Position numbers and translations under genes: made by a program
Assembly (NCBI GenBank): GCA_937915545.1
Contig: CALGIJ010000019.1
Location: 505,200-569,199, forward strand
Direction: 5' to 3'
DNA from: an uncultured Desulfobacterales bacterium
GTDB lineage: Bacteria > Desulfobacterota > Desulfobulbia > Desulfobulbales > Desulfocapsaceae
DNA: 64,000 nucleotides
Shown here: piece by piece, positions 35,864 to 45,511 of the stretch
How the letters are laid out: the number at the start of each line of letters is the position of its first letter
Numbering within the stretch: the first letter of the stretch is position 1
Notes under the pieces: model-generated
Seen by the model: the letters and a program-made list of their open reading frames with translations, nothing else
The model's database searches: none
What the model was told of the DNA's origin: nothing

Positions 35864-37549
35864 ATGGATAATTACAGAGCTTTTTGGGCCATTCTCATTT
35901 CTTTCTTCATCCTGCTCGGCTATCAGTACTTCTTTGTCGGATTTGGTCAACAGGCCCCCGCCCCGCAGACGACGCAGACCAGCCCGGCAACCCAGCCCGC
36001 AGCACCTCAGCCTGCCGCGACGCAGCCCGCCGCTGTCCCGGTCGCATCGCCGCTGCCGGCCACGCCGGCACAGCCCGCGCCGCCGAAATATGACCGGGAG
36101 CCTCGGGAAGTGACCGTGGAAACCGACCTGTATACGGCGATCTTCTCCGAAGACGGCGGCACCTTGCGCAGCTTCGTACTCAAAGAGCATACGGAGACCC
36201 ATGCCGCCGATTCCAAGGGGATGCAACTGGTCAAGACCGACCCCCAGCAGGGGGCGCCGCTGCAGTTCTCCTGGGGGACTCTGGTCGGCCAGCAGCTCTT
36301 GTACAACAGCGAGCAGCAGAGTATCAAGCTTTCCTCCGGCGAGAGCAAGAAGGAACTGCGCATGGTCGCCCAGGCCGGCAACGGGCTGGTGGTCGAACGT
36401 ATCTTCACCTTTACCAGTGGCAGTTATCTTATCGACCTCAAGGTCAAAGTGAAGAACACCTCTGAGGCCATGCTGCAGGGGATGCCGCAGATGCACCTGG
36501 CGAGCAAGTATTTCCTCGGCCTGGACAGCCCCGCGGGAAGCTTTCTCTTCGCAGGCCCGGCGGCCTATGTCAACGGCCAGCTGCACGAGGTGCCGGCCGA
36601 CGACTTCAAAGACGGACCGAAGACTCTGCAAGGCGCCATCGACTGGGCCGGGTATTCGAGCAACTATTTCCTGTGCGGGCTCATTCCCCAGGATGGTTCC
36701 GGGGTGTCCTTCACCATGCAGGGCAATCATGACTTCGCCCGCATGCAGCTTTCCGGAAACCTTGACTCCCTTCAGCCGGGCGCGGAGAAAGAGTACAAAT
36801 ACCTGGTGTTCTACGGGCCGAAGAAGCAGACCATGCTCAAGGACCTCGGCTATAACCTCGACAAGGCCATCAATTTCGGCTGGTTCGACATCATCGCCAA
36901 GCCGACCCTGTGGCTGCTCAACTGGTTCTATTCCTTCTGCCATAACTATGGCGTCGCCATCATCCTGGTGACGATCCTCTTCAAGGCGATCTTCTGGCCC
37001 ATCTCGCAGAAGGGCATGAAGTCGATGAAGAACATGCAGAAACTGCAGCCGAAGATGGTCAAAATCAAGGAGAAGTACAAGAACGATCCGGCGAAGATGA
37101 ACCAGGAGGTGATGAACCTCTACAAAACCTACAAAGTCAATCCCCTGGGCGGCTGTCTGCCGATGGTGCTGCAGATCCCGGTGTTTTTCGCCCTCTATAA
37201 GGTGCTGCTCATGGGCATCGAGCTGCGTCATGCCCCGTTCATGCTGTGGATCAGCGACCTCTCCGCCCCCGACCGCTTGTGGATCGGCTTCGATATTCCC
37301 TATCTCGGCGGTCTGCCGGTACTGACGCTGCTCATGGGGGCCTCGATGTTCTTTCAGCAGAAACTCACGCCCACCTCTGCCGATCCGACCCAGGCGAAGA
37401 TCATGATGTTCCTCCCGGTCATCTTCACCTTCATGTTCCTCAATTTTGCCTCGGGGCTGGTTCTCTATTGGTTCGTCAATAACCTCCTTTCCATTCTCCA
37501 GCAGATGCTGATCAACCGGGAAAGCAAGAAAACCGCCGCCGCGGCCTGA
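35864..37549 (+). CDS. yidC: Membrane protein insertase YidC
   Basis: This 561-residue inner-membrane insertase has an N-terminal membrane segment (about 8-25), a Pro/Ala/Gln-rich linker (30-75), a large periplasmic beta-domain (about 80-340), and the conserved 60KD_IMP core from about residue 360 (NYGVAIILVTILFKAIFWPISQKGMKSM), with the hydrophilic-groove segment NPLGGCLPMVLQIPVFFALYKVL. It is the Gram-negative type with a full periplasmic domain. Only a weak ribosome-binding site precedes ATG 35864. Confidence 0.98.
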   Translation: MDNYRAFWAILISFFILLGYQYFFVGFGQQAPAPQTTQTSPATQPAAPQPAATQPAAVPVASPLPATPAQPAPPKYDREPREVTVETDLYTAIFSEDGGTLRSFVLKEHTETHAADSKGMQLVKTDPQQGAPLQFSWGTLVGQQLLYNSEQQSIKLSSGESKKELRMVAQAGNGLVVERIFTFTSGSYLIDLKVKVKNTSEAMLQGMPQMHLASKYFLGLDSPAGSFLFAGPAAYVNGQLHEVPADDFKDGPKTLQGAIDWAGYSSNYFLCGLIPQDGSGVSFTMQGNHDFARMQLSGNLDSLQPGAEKEYKYLVFYGPKKQTMLKDLGYNLDKAINFGWFDIIAKPTLWLLNWFYSFCHNYGVAIILVTILFKAIFWPISQKGMKSMKNMQKLQPKMVKIKEKYKNDPAKMNQEVMNLYKTYKVNPLGGCLPMVLQIPVFFALYKVLLMGIELRHAPFMLWISDLSAPDRLWIGFDIPYLGGLPVLTLLMGASMFFQQKLTPTSADPTQAKIMMFLPVIFTFMFLNFASGLVLYWFVNNLLSILQQMLINRESKKTAAAA

Positions 37550-37611
37550 GAAGAGAAGGCGCCCTTTGCCGGCGCCGGGAATGTTTTGCGATGCGTAGCA
37601 AAAGGAAAACA

Positions 37612-38520
37612 ATGTCCTCCGATACCAGCGATTTTTACGGGAAAGATGTGGCCGAGGCAATCAGGAAGGCCTGTGAAGCCCTCGCCGTCTCTCAGGAAAA
37701 CCTCGATATCAAGGTAATCGAGACCGGTTCTACCGGAATCTTCGGCCTGATCCGCAAGAAGGCCCATATCCGTGCCCAGGTGAAAGCGCCGCAGGAAATC
37801 GAGAAAGAGTTCGTTGAGGAGCTCGTCTCGGTGGAAGCGGTGCGGGAGGCGGTGGCAGAGGAAGAGGTCGAGCCAGCTGCCCCCGATGAACAGTCTGCTG
37901 CCCCTCGTCGCGACGACGACGAGGAAGAGGAAGAAGAATTTCTCGCCGAAGAGGAGCAGGAAGGCGACGCCTCGCCAGAGAGCGTCGCCCTCGTCACCGA
38001 GGAGTTGCAGCGCATCGTCACCCTGATGGGTTTTCCCTCGACCCTCGAGGTCGAGACCAAGGGCATGGCGGTGGTATGCACCCTGCGTGGCGAGTACGAG
38101 GAAAACCTGGCCGGCCCCGACGGCAAGGTGCTCGACAGTCTGCAGTATATCCTGCGCAAGATGGTCAGCCGCAAAGTCGAGGAACGGCTGCGCATTTCCA
38201 TCAATGTCGGCAGCTTCCGCGAAAAGCGCCTCGAGGACCTCAAGGCCAAAGCGGCTGAGTTGGCCGCTTTGGTGAAGGCGGATGGCAAGACCCAGGTCCT
38301 CCCCGGGTTGAACCCCTCGGAGCGCCGGGTCATTCACATGTATTTCCAGGATGACAAAGAAATCCGCAGCCGCTCGGTCGGCGACGGGCTGTTCAAGAAA
38401 ATTCTCATCTACAAGCCTGGCAAGGGCAACCGACCCGGTGGCGGAGGCGGCCGCAAACGCCCCCAGGGTAAGGGACGCCAGGGCAGAGGCGGCGGCCAGA
38501 AGCCCAACGGAGAAGCCTAG
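37612..38520 (+). CDS. jag: RNA-binding protein Jag/KhpB
   Basis: This protein has 302 residues. It has a Jag-N domain (1 to about 55), an acidic linker (long Glu/Asp run near 80-130), a KH domain (about 140-215), an R3H domain (LNPSERRVIHMYFQDDKEIRSRS), and a basic Gly/Arg/Lys-rich tail (about 270-302). It binds RNA and affects cell-envelope functions in other bacteria. I chose ATG 37612 because AAAGGA lies just upstream; the ATG at 37591 has none. It sits between yidC and mnmE. Confidence 0.93.
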   Translation: MSSDTSDFYGKDVAEAIRKACEALAVSQENLDIKVIETGSTGIFGLIRKKAHIRAQVKAPQEIEKEFVEELVSVEAVREAVAEEEVEPAAPDEQSAAPRRDDDEEEEEEFLAEEEQEGDASPESVALVTEELQRIVTLMGFPSTLEVETKGMAVVCTLRGEYEENLAGPDGKVLDSLQYILRKMVSRKVEERLRISINVGSFREKRLEDLKAKAAELAALVKADGKTQVLPGLNPSERRVIHMYFQDDKEIRSRSVGDGLFKKILIYKPGKGNRPGGGGGRKRPQGKGRQGRGGGQKPNGEA

Positions 38521-38571
38521 CCATCATCGGCCGCGCGGCTGGCAGGAGATTTTCTCCAAGGAAGACCTGAG

Positions 38572-39957
38572 ATGCACGGTTTCAGCGAGACCACCATCGC
38601 CGCCATTTCCACACCGCCGGGGGCGGGGGGCATCGGCATCGTCCGCATCAGCGGGCCGCAGGCCCTGACGATCCTCAATGCCGTTTTTCGCCCCCGCAGT
38701 TCAAACTGTTCGTTTAACAGCCACCACCTCTATTACGGCCATCTGCACGACCCGCGCAGCGGCAAACTCCTCGACGAGGCCATGGCGGTCTATATGGCCG
38801 CGCCCCGCACCTACACCCGCGAAGACGTTGTCGAACTGCACTGCCACGGCAGCTACCTGGTATTGCGTTCCGTGCTCGAGACGGTTCTCTCCCAGGGGGC
38901 GATGTTGGCCGCGCCCGGTGAGTTCACCAAGAGGGCCTTTCTCAACGGGCGCATCGATCTCACCCAGGCCGAAGCGGTTATCGATATCCTCACCGCACGC
39001 ACCCGCAAGGGTGTCGATCTTGCCCAGGAACAACTGGCCGGCGCGCTCTATCGGCGTATCGAGCCAATCCGCGCCCGCTTGACGCGCATGCGCGCCCTGC
39101 TCGAGGTGGCCATCGATTTTCCCGACGATGAGGTGGAGATAGCCGATCATCGCCAACTCCTCGACGTGCTGCGGGGGGAGGTGGAAGAGCCGTTGCGACG
39201 GCTCCTCGCCAACGCCGAGCGAGGACGTCTCTATCGCGAAGGGGTGGCCATCGTCATTGCCGGGCTGCCCAACGTCGGCAAGTCGAGCCTGCTCAATGCC
39301 CTGCTGCAGGAGGAGCGGGCCCTGGTCACCGCCATCCCCGGAACGACCAGGGATTCCATCGAAGAGATCATCGACGTCCATGGCGTTCCGGTGCGCATTA
39401 TCGACACCGCCGGCATCCGCGAGACCGAAGGCGAAGTGGAGGCGCTCGGCATCCAGCGGGCCAGGGAGCTGATCAACAGCGCCGATCTGGTGGTCTTTCT
39501 CGTCGATGGCGCAGGTGGCATCGGCCCAGGGGATATCGAGCTCCACCGGCAGCTGCGGCACAAACCGCTGCTGCCGGTTGTCAACAAGGCCGATCTCTGT
39601 GGCGGGAACCTTCCCGATCTCTCAGCCTTTGGGATGAACCAACAGTGGCTGAGCATTTCCGCCAAGCGTCAGGAAGGTATCGAGGAACTCAAGGAGGCGA
39701 TCTTCGCGCTCGTTACCGGGGAAGGCGGTCAGTGGGAGGAGGAGGGATGCGTTCCCAATCTTCGTCATCAGGCAGCCCTGCAGCAGGCGGTGGAGGCCTG
39801 TTCACGCCTTGCCGCCTCTCTCGAGGCCGCTCTCACTAACGATCTCCTCGCCGTCGACGTGCAGGAGTGTCTTGATTGCCTGTCGGCTATCGTCGGCGAA
39901 ACCACTACCGAGGATATCCTCGATGTGGTATTCGCCGAATTCTGTCTCGGCAAGTAG
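38572..39957 (+). CDS. mnmE: tRNA modification GTPase MnmE (TrmE)
   Basis: This 461-residue GTPase acts with MnmG on tRNA wobble uridine. The N-terminal formyl-THF-binding domain (TIAAISTPPGAGGIGIVRISG) is followed by helical segments and an inserted G domain with G1 GLPNVGKSS, G3 DTAGIRETEGEVE, G4 NKAD and G5 SAKR. The C-terminal catalytic motif FCLGK carries the family Cys. It is the last gene of the rpmH-to-mnmE block, followed by a short hairpin. Confidence 0.97.
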   Translation: MHGFSETTIAAISTPPGAGGIGIVRISGPQALTILNAVFRPRSSNCSFNSHHLYYGHLHDPRSGKLLDEAMAVYMAAPRTYTREDVVELHCHGSYLVLRSVLETVLSQGAMLAAPGEFTKRAFLNGRIDLTQAEAVIDILTARTRKGVDLAQEQLAGALYRRIEPIRARLTRMRALLEVAIDFPDDEVEIADHRQLLDVLRGEVEEPLRRLLANAERGRLYREGVAIVIAGLPNVGKSSLLNALLQEERALVTAIPGTTRDSIEEIIDVHGVPVRIIDTAGIRETEGEVEALGIQRARELINSADLVVFLVDGAGGIGPGDIELHRQLRHKPLLPVVNKADLCGGNLPDLSAFGMNQQWLSISAKRQEGIEELKEAIFALVTGEGGQWEEEGCVPNLRHQAALQQAVEACSRLAASLEAALTNDLLAVDVQECLDCLSAIVGETTTEDILDVVFAEFCLGK

Positions 39958-39973
39958 GCCTGGCGGCCTTTTG
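39956..39973 (+). terminator. Short terminator hairpin at the mnmE stop
   Basis: A 5-bp stem AGGCC/GGCCT (39956-39960 with 39965-39969) overlaps the mnmE stop codon and runs into TTTT. It serves the convergent junction with the lipoprotein gene. Confidence 0.4.
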
Positions 39974-39981
39974 CCCCAACG

Positions 39982-42258
39982 CTATTTCTTCCAGCTGTTC
40001 AGCGTCTTCTGTGCTTCTTCCCGCTCCTTGAAGCGGGTGTCCTCTGACAGCACTTTTTCCAGCAAGGTCACCGCCTCAGCGGTCTCGCCATTGGCGTGAA
40101 GGGCGAGGGCGAGGTGGTAGCGGATTATCGGATCTTCCGGCCGCGTCTCCAGGGCCTGGCGGAACTGGGTGATGGCCAGCGGGAAGGACTGCCGCTTGTA
40201 GTGTACCCAACCGAGGGTGTCGGTGATATTGGCCTGATCGGGTAGCGCCTGCTTGGCCTGCATGGCCAGGCGCAGGGCCTCGCCCAAATCGCCGTTCTCC
40301 TCCGAGGCGATCAGCCAGGCGAGGTTGTTGGCGGCGGCGGGCAGGTTGGGTTGCAGTTCGAGAACCCGCTGGTATTTGGCCTTGGCCTCGGCATGGCGTC
40401 CAGCGCCCTCGAAGGCGGTGGCCAGACCCATCAGGCCGGGGATGGAGTCGGGCTGCGCTGCCAGCAGCTCGTTGAACTGGGCGATGGTCTCCTCGCTCTT
40501 GCCCAGCATGTTGAGGAGGTTGGCCTTGAGGATGTAGCCCTGGGGGTCTTCAGGGCGAAGCTCCTGCGCCTTTTCGTAAGCCTGCAGGGCATCATTGTAC
40601 ATTCTCTTGTTGGTGTAGAGGTCGCCGAGCAGGAGGTAGTGACCTCCGGCGGGATGGGCGGCGATGTGCTTCTTGACGAAGTCGATGGCCTTGTCGAGGT
40701 CTTTGCCGGCGGTCAGAGCGGTGAGCATGCCGAGGGCCTTGGCGTTATCCGGAGCGAGAGCGAGCAGGGCAGTGAAATGCTTCTTGGCCATCTCGGGGTT
40801 TTTCTGGCCAAGATAGGCCATGCCAGCCACTCCGAGGAACTCGGCATCCTGGTTGAGGACCTTTTCGTCGAGGGATTCGATGATCTTGATCGCCTTGTCG
40901 AAGTTCTTGGTCTGCACAAAGGCCTGGGTGAGGAGCTTGACCGCCACGAAGTTGCGCGGGTTGATACCCAGAGCCATGCCCGCTTCACGCTCGGCGTCCT
41001 TGCCATTGCCGCGAACCAGGTGGATCTGCGCCGCGAGGAGGTGGTAGCGGTCGCTGGCGGGGTTGTTCTGCAGGGCGATCTCGATGGCTTTCTGGGCCAG
41101 CTCCACCTTGCCGATGCGGAGGTGGGCCAGAGCCGAGTAGTAGAACGGCTCGGGCCACTTGGGGTAATCGTTGGTGAGGGGAGTGATGACCTGGATCGCC
41201 TCTTCGTTCTTGCCTTCGTTGATGAGAAAGCGGGCCTTGAGCAAGTTGGCGCCGCCATGGCCAGGGTTGCCGGCGAGGATGCCGTCCATGACCGACCGTG
41301 CTTCCGTGAACTTCTGCAGGTCAAACTGCAACTCGCCCAGGGCGGTCTGCAACTGGAGATCTTTGGGCAGGTCGACGATGGCTGTCTTGAGGGTTTCCTC
41401 GGCCTTGTCGAACTGTCTTCGCCCTTTATAGAACTCGACCAGCGAGAGGCGCAGGCCGGCGGCATTCTTATCGAGGGAGATGGCCTTCTGCAGCGTCTGC
41501 TCGGCCTTGTCGAACTCGCCTTTCTTCTGGTGCACCCCGGCCAGCATCAGCAGCAGCTGGGTGTTGTCGGGAAATTTTGCCTCCATGGTGGTCAGCAGCT
41601 GCTGTACGGCCGCCTCGTTTCTGCGCTGCTCGTAGAGCATCAACAGGGTGCGGTAGTTGGCGAACTGGTCGGGCTTGAGCTCGATCGCCTTCTTGAACTG
41701 CGCCTCCGCCTCATCCCACTTGTTCTCCGCGGCCAGCACCCGGCCCTTGATGTTGTGGAATTTGTCGTTGTCCGGTGAAGCGGCGAGGGCCTTGTCGATG
41801 GCCTCTCCGGCCTTGGCGAAGTTGCCGTCGATGAGTTCGAGGTTGGCGAGCAGGGCCAGGGCGTCTTTATACTGGGGGTCGGTGGCGAGTGCCTGGTCGA
41901 CATACTTGCGGCTCTCCTCCTTGTTGCGCGAGAGGAGGTGGAACTCTGCCACTTTGACGACGGCATCGAGGTTTTTCGGGTCGAGCGTGGCGGCGCGCTG
42001 CAGCTCGCCGAAGGCACCCCGCGCATCGCCGTTCTTGAGATGGAGCAGGCCGAGCTGGTATCTCGCTTCAGCATACTTGGCGTCAAGCTGGATGGCGTTT
42101 TTCAACTCAATGATGGCCGCTTTGTCGTCGCTGGCCTTGATGTATTCCATGGCCTTGTCATAGTGCTTGACCTTTTTCTCGTCCGCGCCGGAGCAGGCGG
42201 GGAGGAGCGAGAGAGCGGCAAAAAGGAGTGCGACGGTTACGAGATTTTTCAATGTCAT
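39982..42258 (-). CDS. prsT: XrtA/PEP-CTERM-system TPR lipoprotein PrsT-like
   Basis: This 758-residue protein starts with a lipoprotein signal (MTLKNLVTVALLFAALSLLPAC), whose lipobox LPAC places the mature Cys at about residue 22. The rest is an array of tetratricopeptide repeats running almost to the C-terminus. Length, lipobox and repeat content fit the PrsT family found beside exosortase genes and thought to act in polysaccharide export or assembly. The start at 42258 gives a normal signal sequence; the frame is open upstream to 42462. It is transcribed away from the export gene at 42548. Confidence 0.85.
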   Translation of the reverse strand: MTLKNLVTVALLFAALSLLPACSGADEKKVKHYDKAMEYIKASDDKAAIIELKNAIQLDAKYAEARYQLGLLHLKNGDARGAFGELQRAATLDPKNLDAVVKVAEFHLLSRNKEESRKYVDQALATDPQYKDALALLANLELIDGNFAKAGEAIDKALAASPDNDKFHNIKGRVLAAENKWDEAEAQFKKAIELKPDQFANYRTLLMLYEQRRNEAAVQQLLTTMEAKFPDNTQLLLMLAGVHQKKGEFDKAEQTLQKAISLDKNAAGLRLSLVEFYKGRRQFDKAEETLKTAIVDLPKDLQLQTALGELQFDLQKFTEARSVMDGILAGNPGHGGANLLKARFLINEGKNEEAIQVITPLTNDYPKWPEPFYYSALAHLRIGKVELAQKAIEIALQNNPASDRYHLLAAQIHLVRGNGKDAEREAGMALGINPRNFVAVKLLTQAFVQTKNFDKAIKIIESLDEKVLNQDAEFLGVAGMAYLGQKNPEMAKKHFTALLALAPDNAKALGMLTALTAGKDLDKAIDFVKKHIAAHPAGGHYLLLGDLYTNKRMYNDALQAYEKAQELRPEDPQGYILKANLLNMLGKSEETIAQFNELLAAQPDSIPGLMGLATAFEGAGRHAEAKAKYQRVLELQPNLPAAANNLAWLIASEENGDLGEALRLAMQAKQALPDQANITDTLGWVHYKRQSFPLAITQFRQALETRPEDPIIRYHLALALHANGETAEAVTLLEKVLSEDTRFKEREEAQKTLNSWKK

Positions 42259-42547
42259 GGCTGACCTGGGGAAAAGGGTTGTGAGGCCTGAGGAGATTTG
42301 TCGTCTGGCCGGGGTATGGCGATATGCGTGGCGGCAACACGTCGAGTGATTGAAACATTCTATAGAAAATCGCGGGTTTTTCCTACGGAAATCTCCACTT
42401 GTCGCCGGCTGCATGCGGGAGGGTGGCGAGTAAGCCGAGAGAAAGTGTGAATTCTCGGGCAAATGCGTGACAAATGGGAAAAGGTATGATTTACTTCTGC
42501 CGTATCCTTGCGCGTCGATTCATTATTGTCTTTTTCTGGAGGGTGTT
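42259..42547. other. Divergent control region of the exosortase/polysaccharide locus
   Basis: This 289-base gap separates the TPR lipoprotein gene (minus) from the export operon (plus). Two partial -24/-12 matches are visible on the plus strand: TGGCCGGGGTATGGC at 42306-42320 and CTGCCGTATCCTTGC at 42497-42511. Neither is as good as the site at 23503. I saw no clear sigma-70 promoter. Confidence 0.35.
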
Positions 42548-43279
42548 ATGGCTCGGTGGGGTGTCGTCCTGATGGTTGTCGTTCTGCTCTCGGCTCTTGG
42601 CGCGGACTTACGCGCCGCCCAGTCCAGTGCCGATGTCCCGGTTACCGAGGCGCTGCGCCAGGCGGCCCGCGCCAAGGTCCTGGGGGCGACCTCCTCAGGC
42701 GCGGCGAAGGGCGAATACGTTATCGGTATTGGCGATATCCTCAGTGTGCAGGTGTACGGCGAGGGCGACATGTCGGCCATCGCCATCCCCGTAACGGCAG
42801 GGGGGGGGAAGGGCCAGGGACAGGAAGAAGAAAAGCGGTTGCCGGTCGGCGGGGTCCAGGTGCGCATCGACGGGCGCATCTCCCTCAAGCATATCGGCGA
42901 TGTCGACGCATCGGGCCTGACACCGACGCAGCTCGCCGATTATCTCAAGCTTCTTTATGCCACGGTTTTCGACAATCCCAGCATCACCGTCGTCCTCGTG
43001 CAGAGCAACAGCCAGCGCTATACGGTGATGGGCAAGGTCGGCAAGCCAGGTGTCTTTCAGCTCGACTATCCGATCAACATCGTCCAGGCGGTGGCGCGCA
43101 GCGGCGGCTTCGCCGAGTGGGCCAAGAATATCGTCACCCTGGTGCGCAACAATCCGCAAAATCACAAAAACCTGTTCTCGGGCAACACTCTGGTCTTCGA
43201 TTATGGCGACTTTCTCGAAGGGGAAAACCTGGAGAGGAACATCACCGTCGAACCTAATGACATCATAATCGTCAACTGA
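42548..43279 (+). CDS. Polysaccharide export protein (Wza/EpsE-like, XrtA system)
   Basis: This 243-residue protein has a signal peptide (1 to about 23, LLSALGADLRA) and then a Poly_export domain (GEYVIGIGDILSVQVYGEGDMS) and a SLBB-like domain (RYTVMGKVGKPGVFQLDYPINIVQAVARSGGF). It is shorter than E. coli Wza and has no obvious lipobox, so it is probably a periplasmic or outer-membrane ring component. GGAGG lies just before ATG 42548. It is the first gene of the long plus-strand operon. Confidence 0.88.
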   Translation: MARWGVVLMVVVLLSALGADLRAAQSSADVPVTEALRQAARAKVLGATSSGAAKGEYVIGIGDILSVQVYGEGDMSAIAIPVTAGGGKGQGQEEEKRLPVGGVQVRIDGRISLKHIGDVDASGLTPTQLADYLKLLYATVFDNPSITVVLVQSNSQRYTVMGKVGKPGVFQLDYPINIVQAVARSGGFAEWAKNIVTLVRNNPQNHKNLFSGNTLVFDYGDFLEGENLERNITVEPNDIIIVN

Positions 43280-43288
43280 CAAGATGCG

Positions 43289-44812
43289 ATGAAACAGAAC
43301 GGCCTGGAAAAAACACTGGCAGTGGTTCTCGGCGGCACGATGGTCGCCGCGATGACCGTCTCTTCACCCGCCCAGGCCAGAGACACCAAGGTGGCTCTGG
43401 GCATAGGCAGCTCCTACGAACACTACTCCCGCAGTTACGATAGCGACGAGAGGGCGGTGCAGGATGGCGCCAGCGATTCCCCTGTGGAGAGCGACGAGAC
43501 GCCCCGTGCCGACGAGCGCTATAACCGCCTGCGCATCACTCCGTTGATCGCTCTGACCAACCAATCGGCCCGGGATGTGCTTTCTCTACGCTACAGTCCC
43601 AGCCTGCGCTACGATGAGGAGAGTGGCGACAGCGATATCGATCAGAATCTTCAGGCCACTCTTTCCTACGCCTTGACCCGTGACTGGGATGTGAGATTCG
43701 GCGAGAGCTATGTCCTCACCGACCAGAACATCCGCAGCGACTTCGGTCGCGGTACAGGGGCTGATGGCGGCGGCTCAGCCAGCGGGGATCAACTCTCCGA
43801 TAACGAGGGCCTGCGGCGATACTGGAAAAATGACCTCTCCTTCTCCACGACCTACCGCTATTGGGAGGACAGCTCGTTCTCCCTGGGCTATTCTCTGGGT
43901 CACCTCACCCATACCGATGTTCCGGCGACCAGCAGATATGAAGACTATGTCCGCCATGGCGCCACTCTGGGCGTGGGCCACCGCCTCAGCTCGGTATGGC
44001 GGCTCTCCGCCACTGGCGGCTATACACGAGGCTTGTTCGAGGAGGCCGAACAATCTGGGAGCGACGGCCAGGCCGACGGCGGAGGCGAGGTGGCGGTGGA
44101 CAACGATCTCCACGAATTCCGCGCTTCGACGACGCTTGAATCGAGCCATTTCGAACATCATCTGCTGACCCTCAAATACGGCTTCACCGGTGTCGAGTAT
44201 GACGACGTCGAGCGCAACGCAACCACAGTACATGACCTCACCGCCGGCTGGCAGTGGCAATTCGCCCAGGATACCAGCGTCTATCTTGGCGCCGGTCCCT
44301 CCTATAGCAAAGCCGAGGAGCAGGAGGGGAACTGGGGCTATAACGCCACCGCCAGTTTGCGCTATACGCTCGAACGGAGCACCTTCGAGGCATCCCTCGC
44401 CCACGGCTACGACGTGCAGAACTTCACCGGCACCGATGAGAGCGGCCTCCGCGAGTATTGGCAGTCAAGGCTCGATTTCAGCCATCAGCTGATCAAGGAC
44501 GTCTCGCTGAAGATGTTCACCTACTACCGTAACGAAGACCAGGAAGACGTCACCGCGCAGCGGGCGGCCGCCACCGGCGACGGCACGGCAACGGATGGAC
44601 AAGAGCCGGCGATAACCTATGAAACCACCACCTTCAATCGGGAGCGCTTCGGCGTCGGCACGAGCCTCGGCTATACCTTTGCCCGCTGGTATTCCATGGG
44701 GGTGTCTTATGATTATCTCGTGCAGGATTCGGAGCAGAAGGATGACAGCTACGACGAACACCGTGTCGTTGTTTCTCTGTCGATGGAAATGGATGTCTTT
44801 AACTGGCAGTAG
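43289..44812 (+). CDS. Outer-membrane beta-barrel protein of the XrtA/PEP-CTERM locus
   Basis: This 507-residue protein has a signal peptide (1-31, ending SSPAQA|RD). Its mature part is rich in alternating polar and aromatic strands (for example FSFSTTYRYWEDSSFSLGYSLGH) and acidic turns, as in outer-membrane barrels. The final residues, SLSMEMDVFNWQ, end near an aromatic as OMPs do. It matches by position and style the barrel that accompanies EpsE in exosortase loci, probably the outer-membrane outlet for the polymer. It starts nine bases after the export gene. Confidence 0.75.
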   Translation: MKQNGLEKTLAVVLGGTMVAAMTVSSPAQARDTKVALGIGSSYEHYSRSYDSDERAVQDGASDSPVESDETPRADERYNRLRITPLIALTNQSARDVLSLRYSPSLRYDEESGDSDIDQNLQATLSYALTRDWDVRFGESYVLTDQNIRSDFGRGTGADGGGSASGDQLSDNEGLRRYWKNDLSFSTTYRYWEDSSFSLGYSLGHLTHTDVPATSRYEDYVRHGATLGVGHRLSSVWRLSATGGYTRGLFEEAEQSGSDGQADGGGEVAVDNDLHEFRASTTLESSHFEHHLLTLKYGFTGVEYDDVERNATTVHDLTAGWQWQFAQDTSVYLGAGPSYSKAEEQEGNWGYNATASLRYTLERSTFEASLAHGYDVQNFTGTDESGLREYWQSRLDFSHQLIKDVSLKMFTYYRNEDQEDVTAQRAAATGDGTATDGQEPAITYETTTFNRERFGVGTSLGYTFARWYSMGVSYDYLVQDSEQKDDSYDEHRVVVSLSMEMDVFNWQ

Positions 44813-44854
44813 ACTGTCTTCCCCGATTTCCGCCAAAGGCGTTCTCCTGCAACT

Positions 44855-45511
44855 ATGATCAGCAAGCCTCGCGTCATCATCGTACTGGCACTGTTCGCGC
44901 TCACCTGGTACGTGCTGCACAGCACCTCGGAGGTCACGGCGGTGCCCATTAAAAAACCTCTGAGTGCGTTTCCCCAGCGGCTTGATGGCTATACTCTCGC
45001 CAATAGTTTTCAATCCTCCAGCGAGGTTGTGGAACTGCTCGGTGTCGATGACTATATCCAGTACAACTACGAGGATTCCGCGAAGCAGCGCATCAACCTC
45101 TACGTCGGATACTATAAGGCGGTCGGCGTGACTGGAGGCTATCACTCCCCCAAGAATTGCATTCCAGGCGGTGGCTGGGGCATTGCCGAGGTCAAGGATG
45201 TTGTCCTCCATGCCGGTTTAGAGGGCAAAAGCGAGTCCACCGTCGCGCAAATGCTGATACAGAACGGATCGGAATACCAGGTGGTGCTCTATTGGTATCA
45301 GAATAGAGGGCGAATCATCGCCTCCGAGTATACGGAAAAAATCTATCAGGTGCTCGACGCGTTGCTGAAAAAACGAAGAGATGGGAGCTTTGTGCGTATC
45401 ATGACCGTAGTACGGGATGGAGACATTGCCGCAGCGGAGTCCCGGGTGAAAGAGTTTGCTGAACAGGTGATGACCACGCTGGATACCCATCTGCCCGGGG
45501 CAAGACTATGA
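44855..45511 (+). CDS. epsI: EpsI-family exosortase-associated protein
   Basis: This 218-residue protein has an N-terminal membrane segment (about 6-24) and then a periplasmic domain with the EpsI signature YHSPKNCIPGGGW, in which Cys102 is conserved. The family (DUF3485) is either fused to the C-terminus of exosortases or encoded beside them; its function is unsettled. Here it lies upstream of the exosortase gene and overlaps it by four bases (ATGA), so the two are made together. Confidence 0.88.
   Translation: MISKPRVIIVLALFALTWYVLHSTSEVTAVPIKKPLSAFPQRLDGYTLANSFQSSSEVVELLGVDDYIQYNYEDSAKQRINLYVGYYKAVGVTGGYHSPKNCIPGGGWGIAEVKDVVLHAGLEGKSESTVAQMLIQNGSEYQVVLYWYQNRGRIIASEYTEKIYQVLDALLKKRRDGSFVRIMTVVRDGDIAAAESRVKEFAEQVMTTLDTHLPGARL

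Noticed and set aside
35861..37660. Long minus-strand open frame opposite yidC
   Set aside because: The sense frame is a full YidC; the antisense product is low-complexity and His/Gly/Leu-rich, typical of a shadow.
40351..41778. Long plus-strand open frame opposite the TPR lipoprotein gene
   Set aside because: The minus-strand frame has a lipobox and regular TPRs; the plus-strand frame has no motifs.
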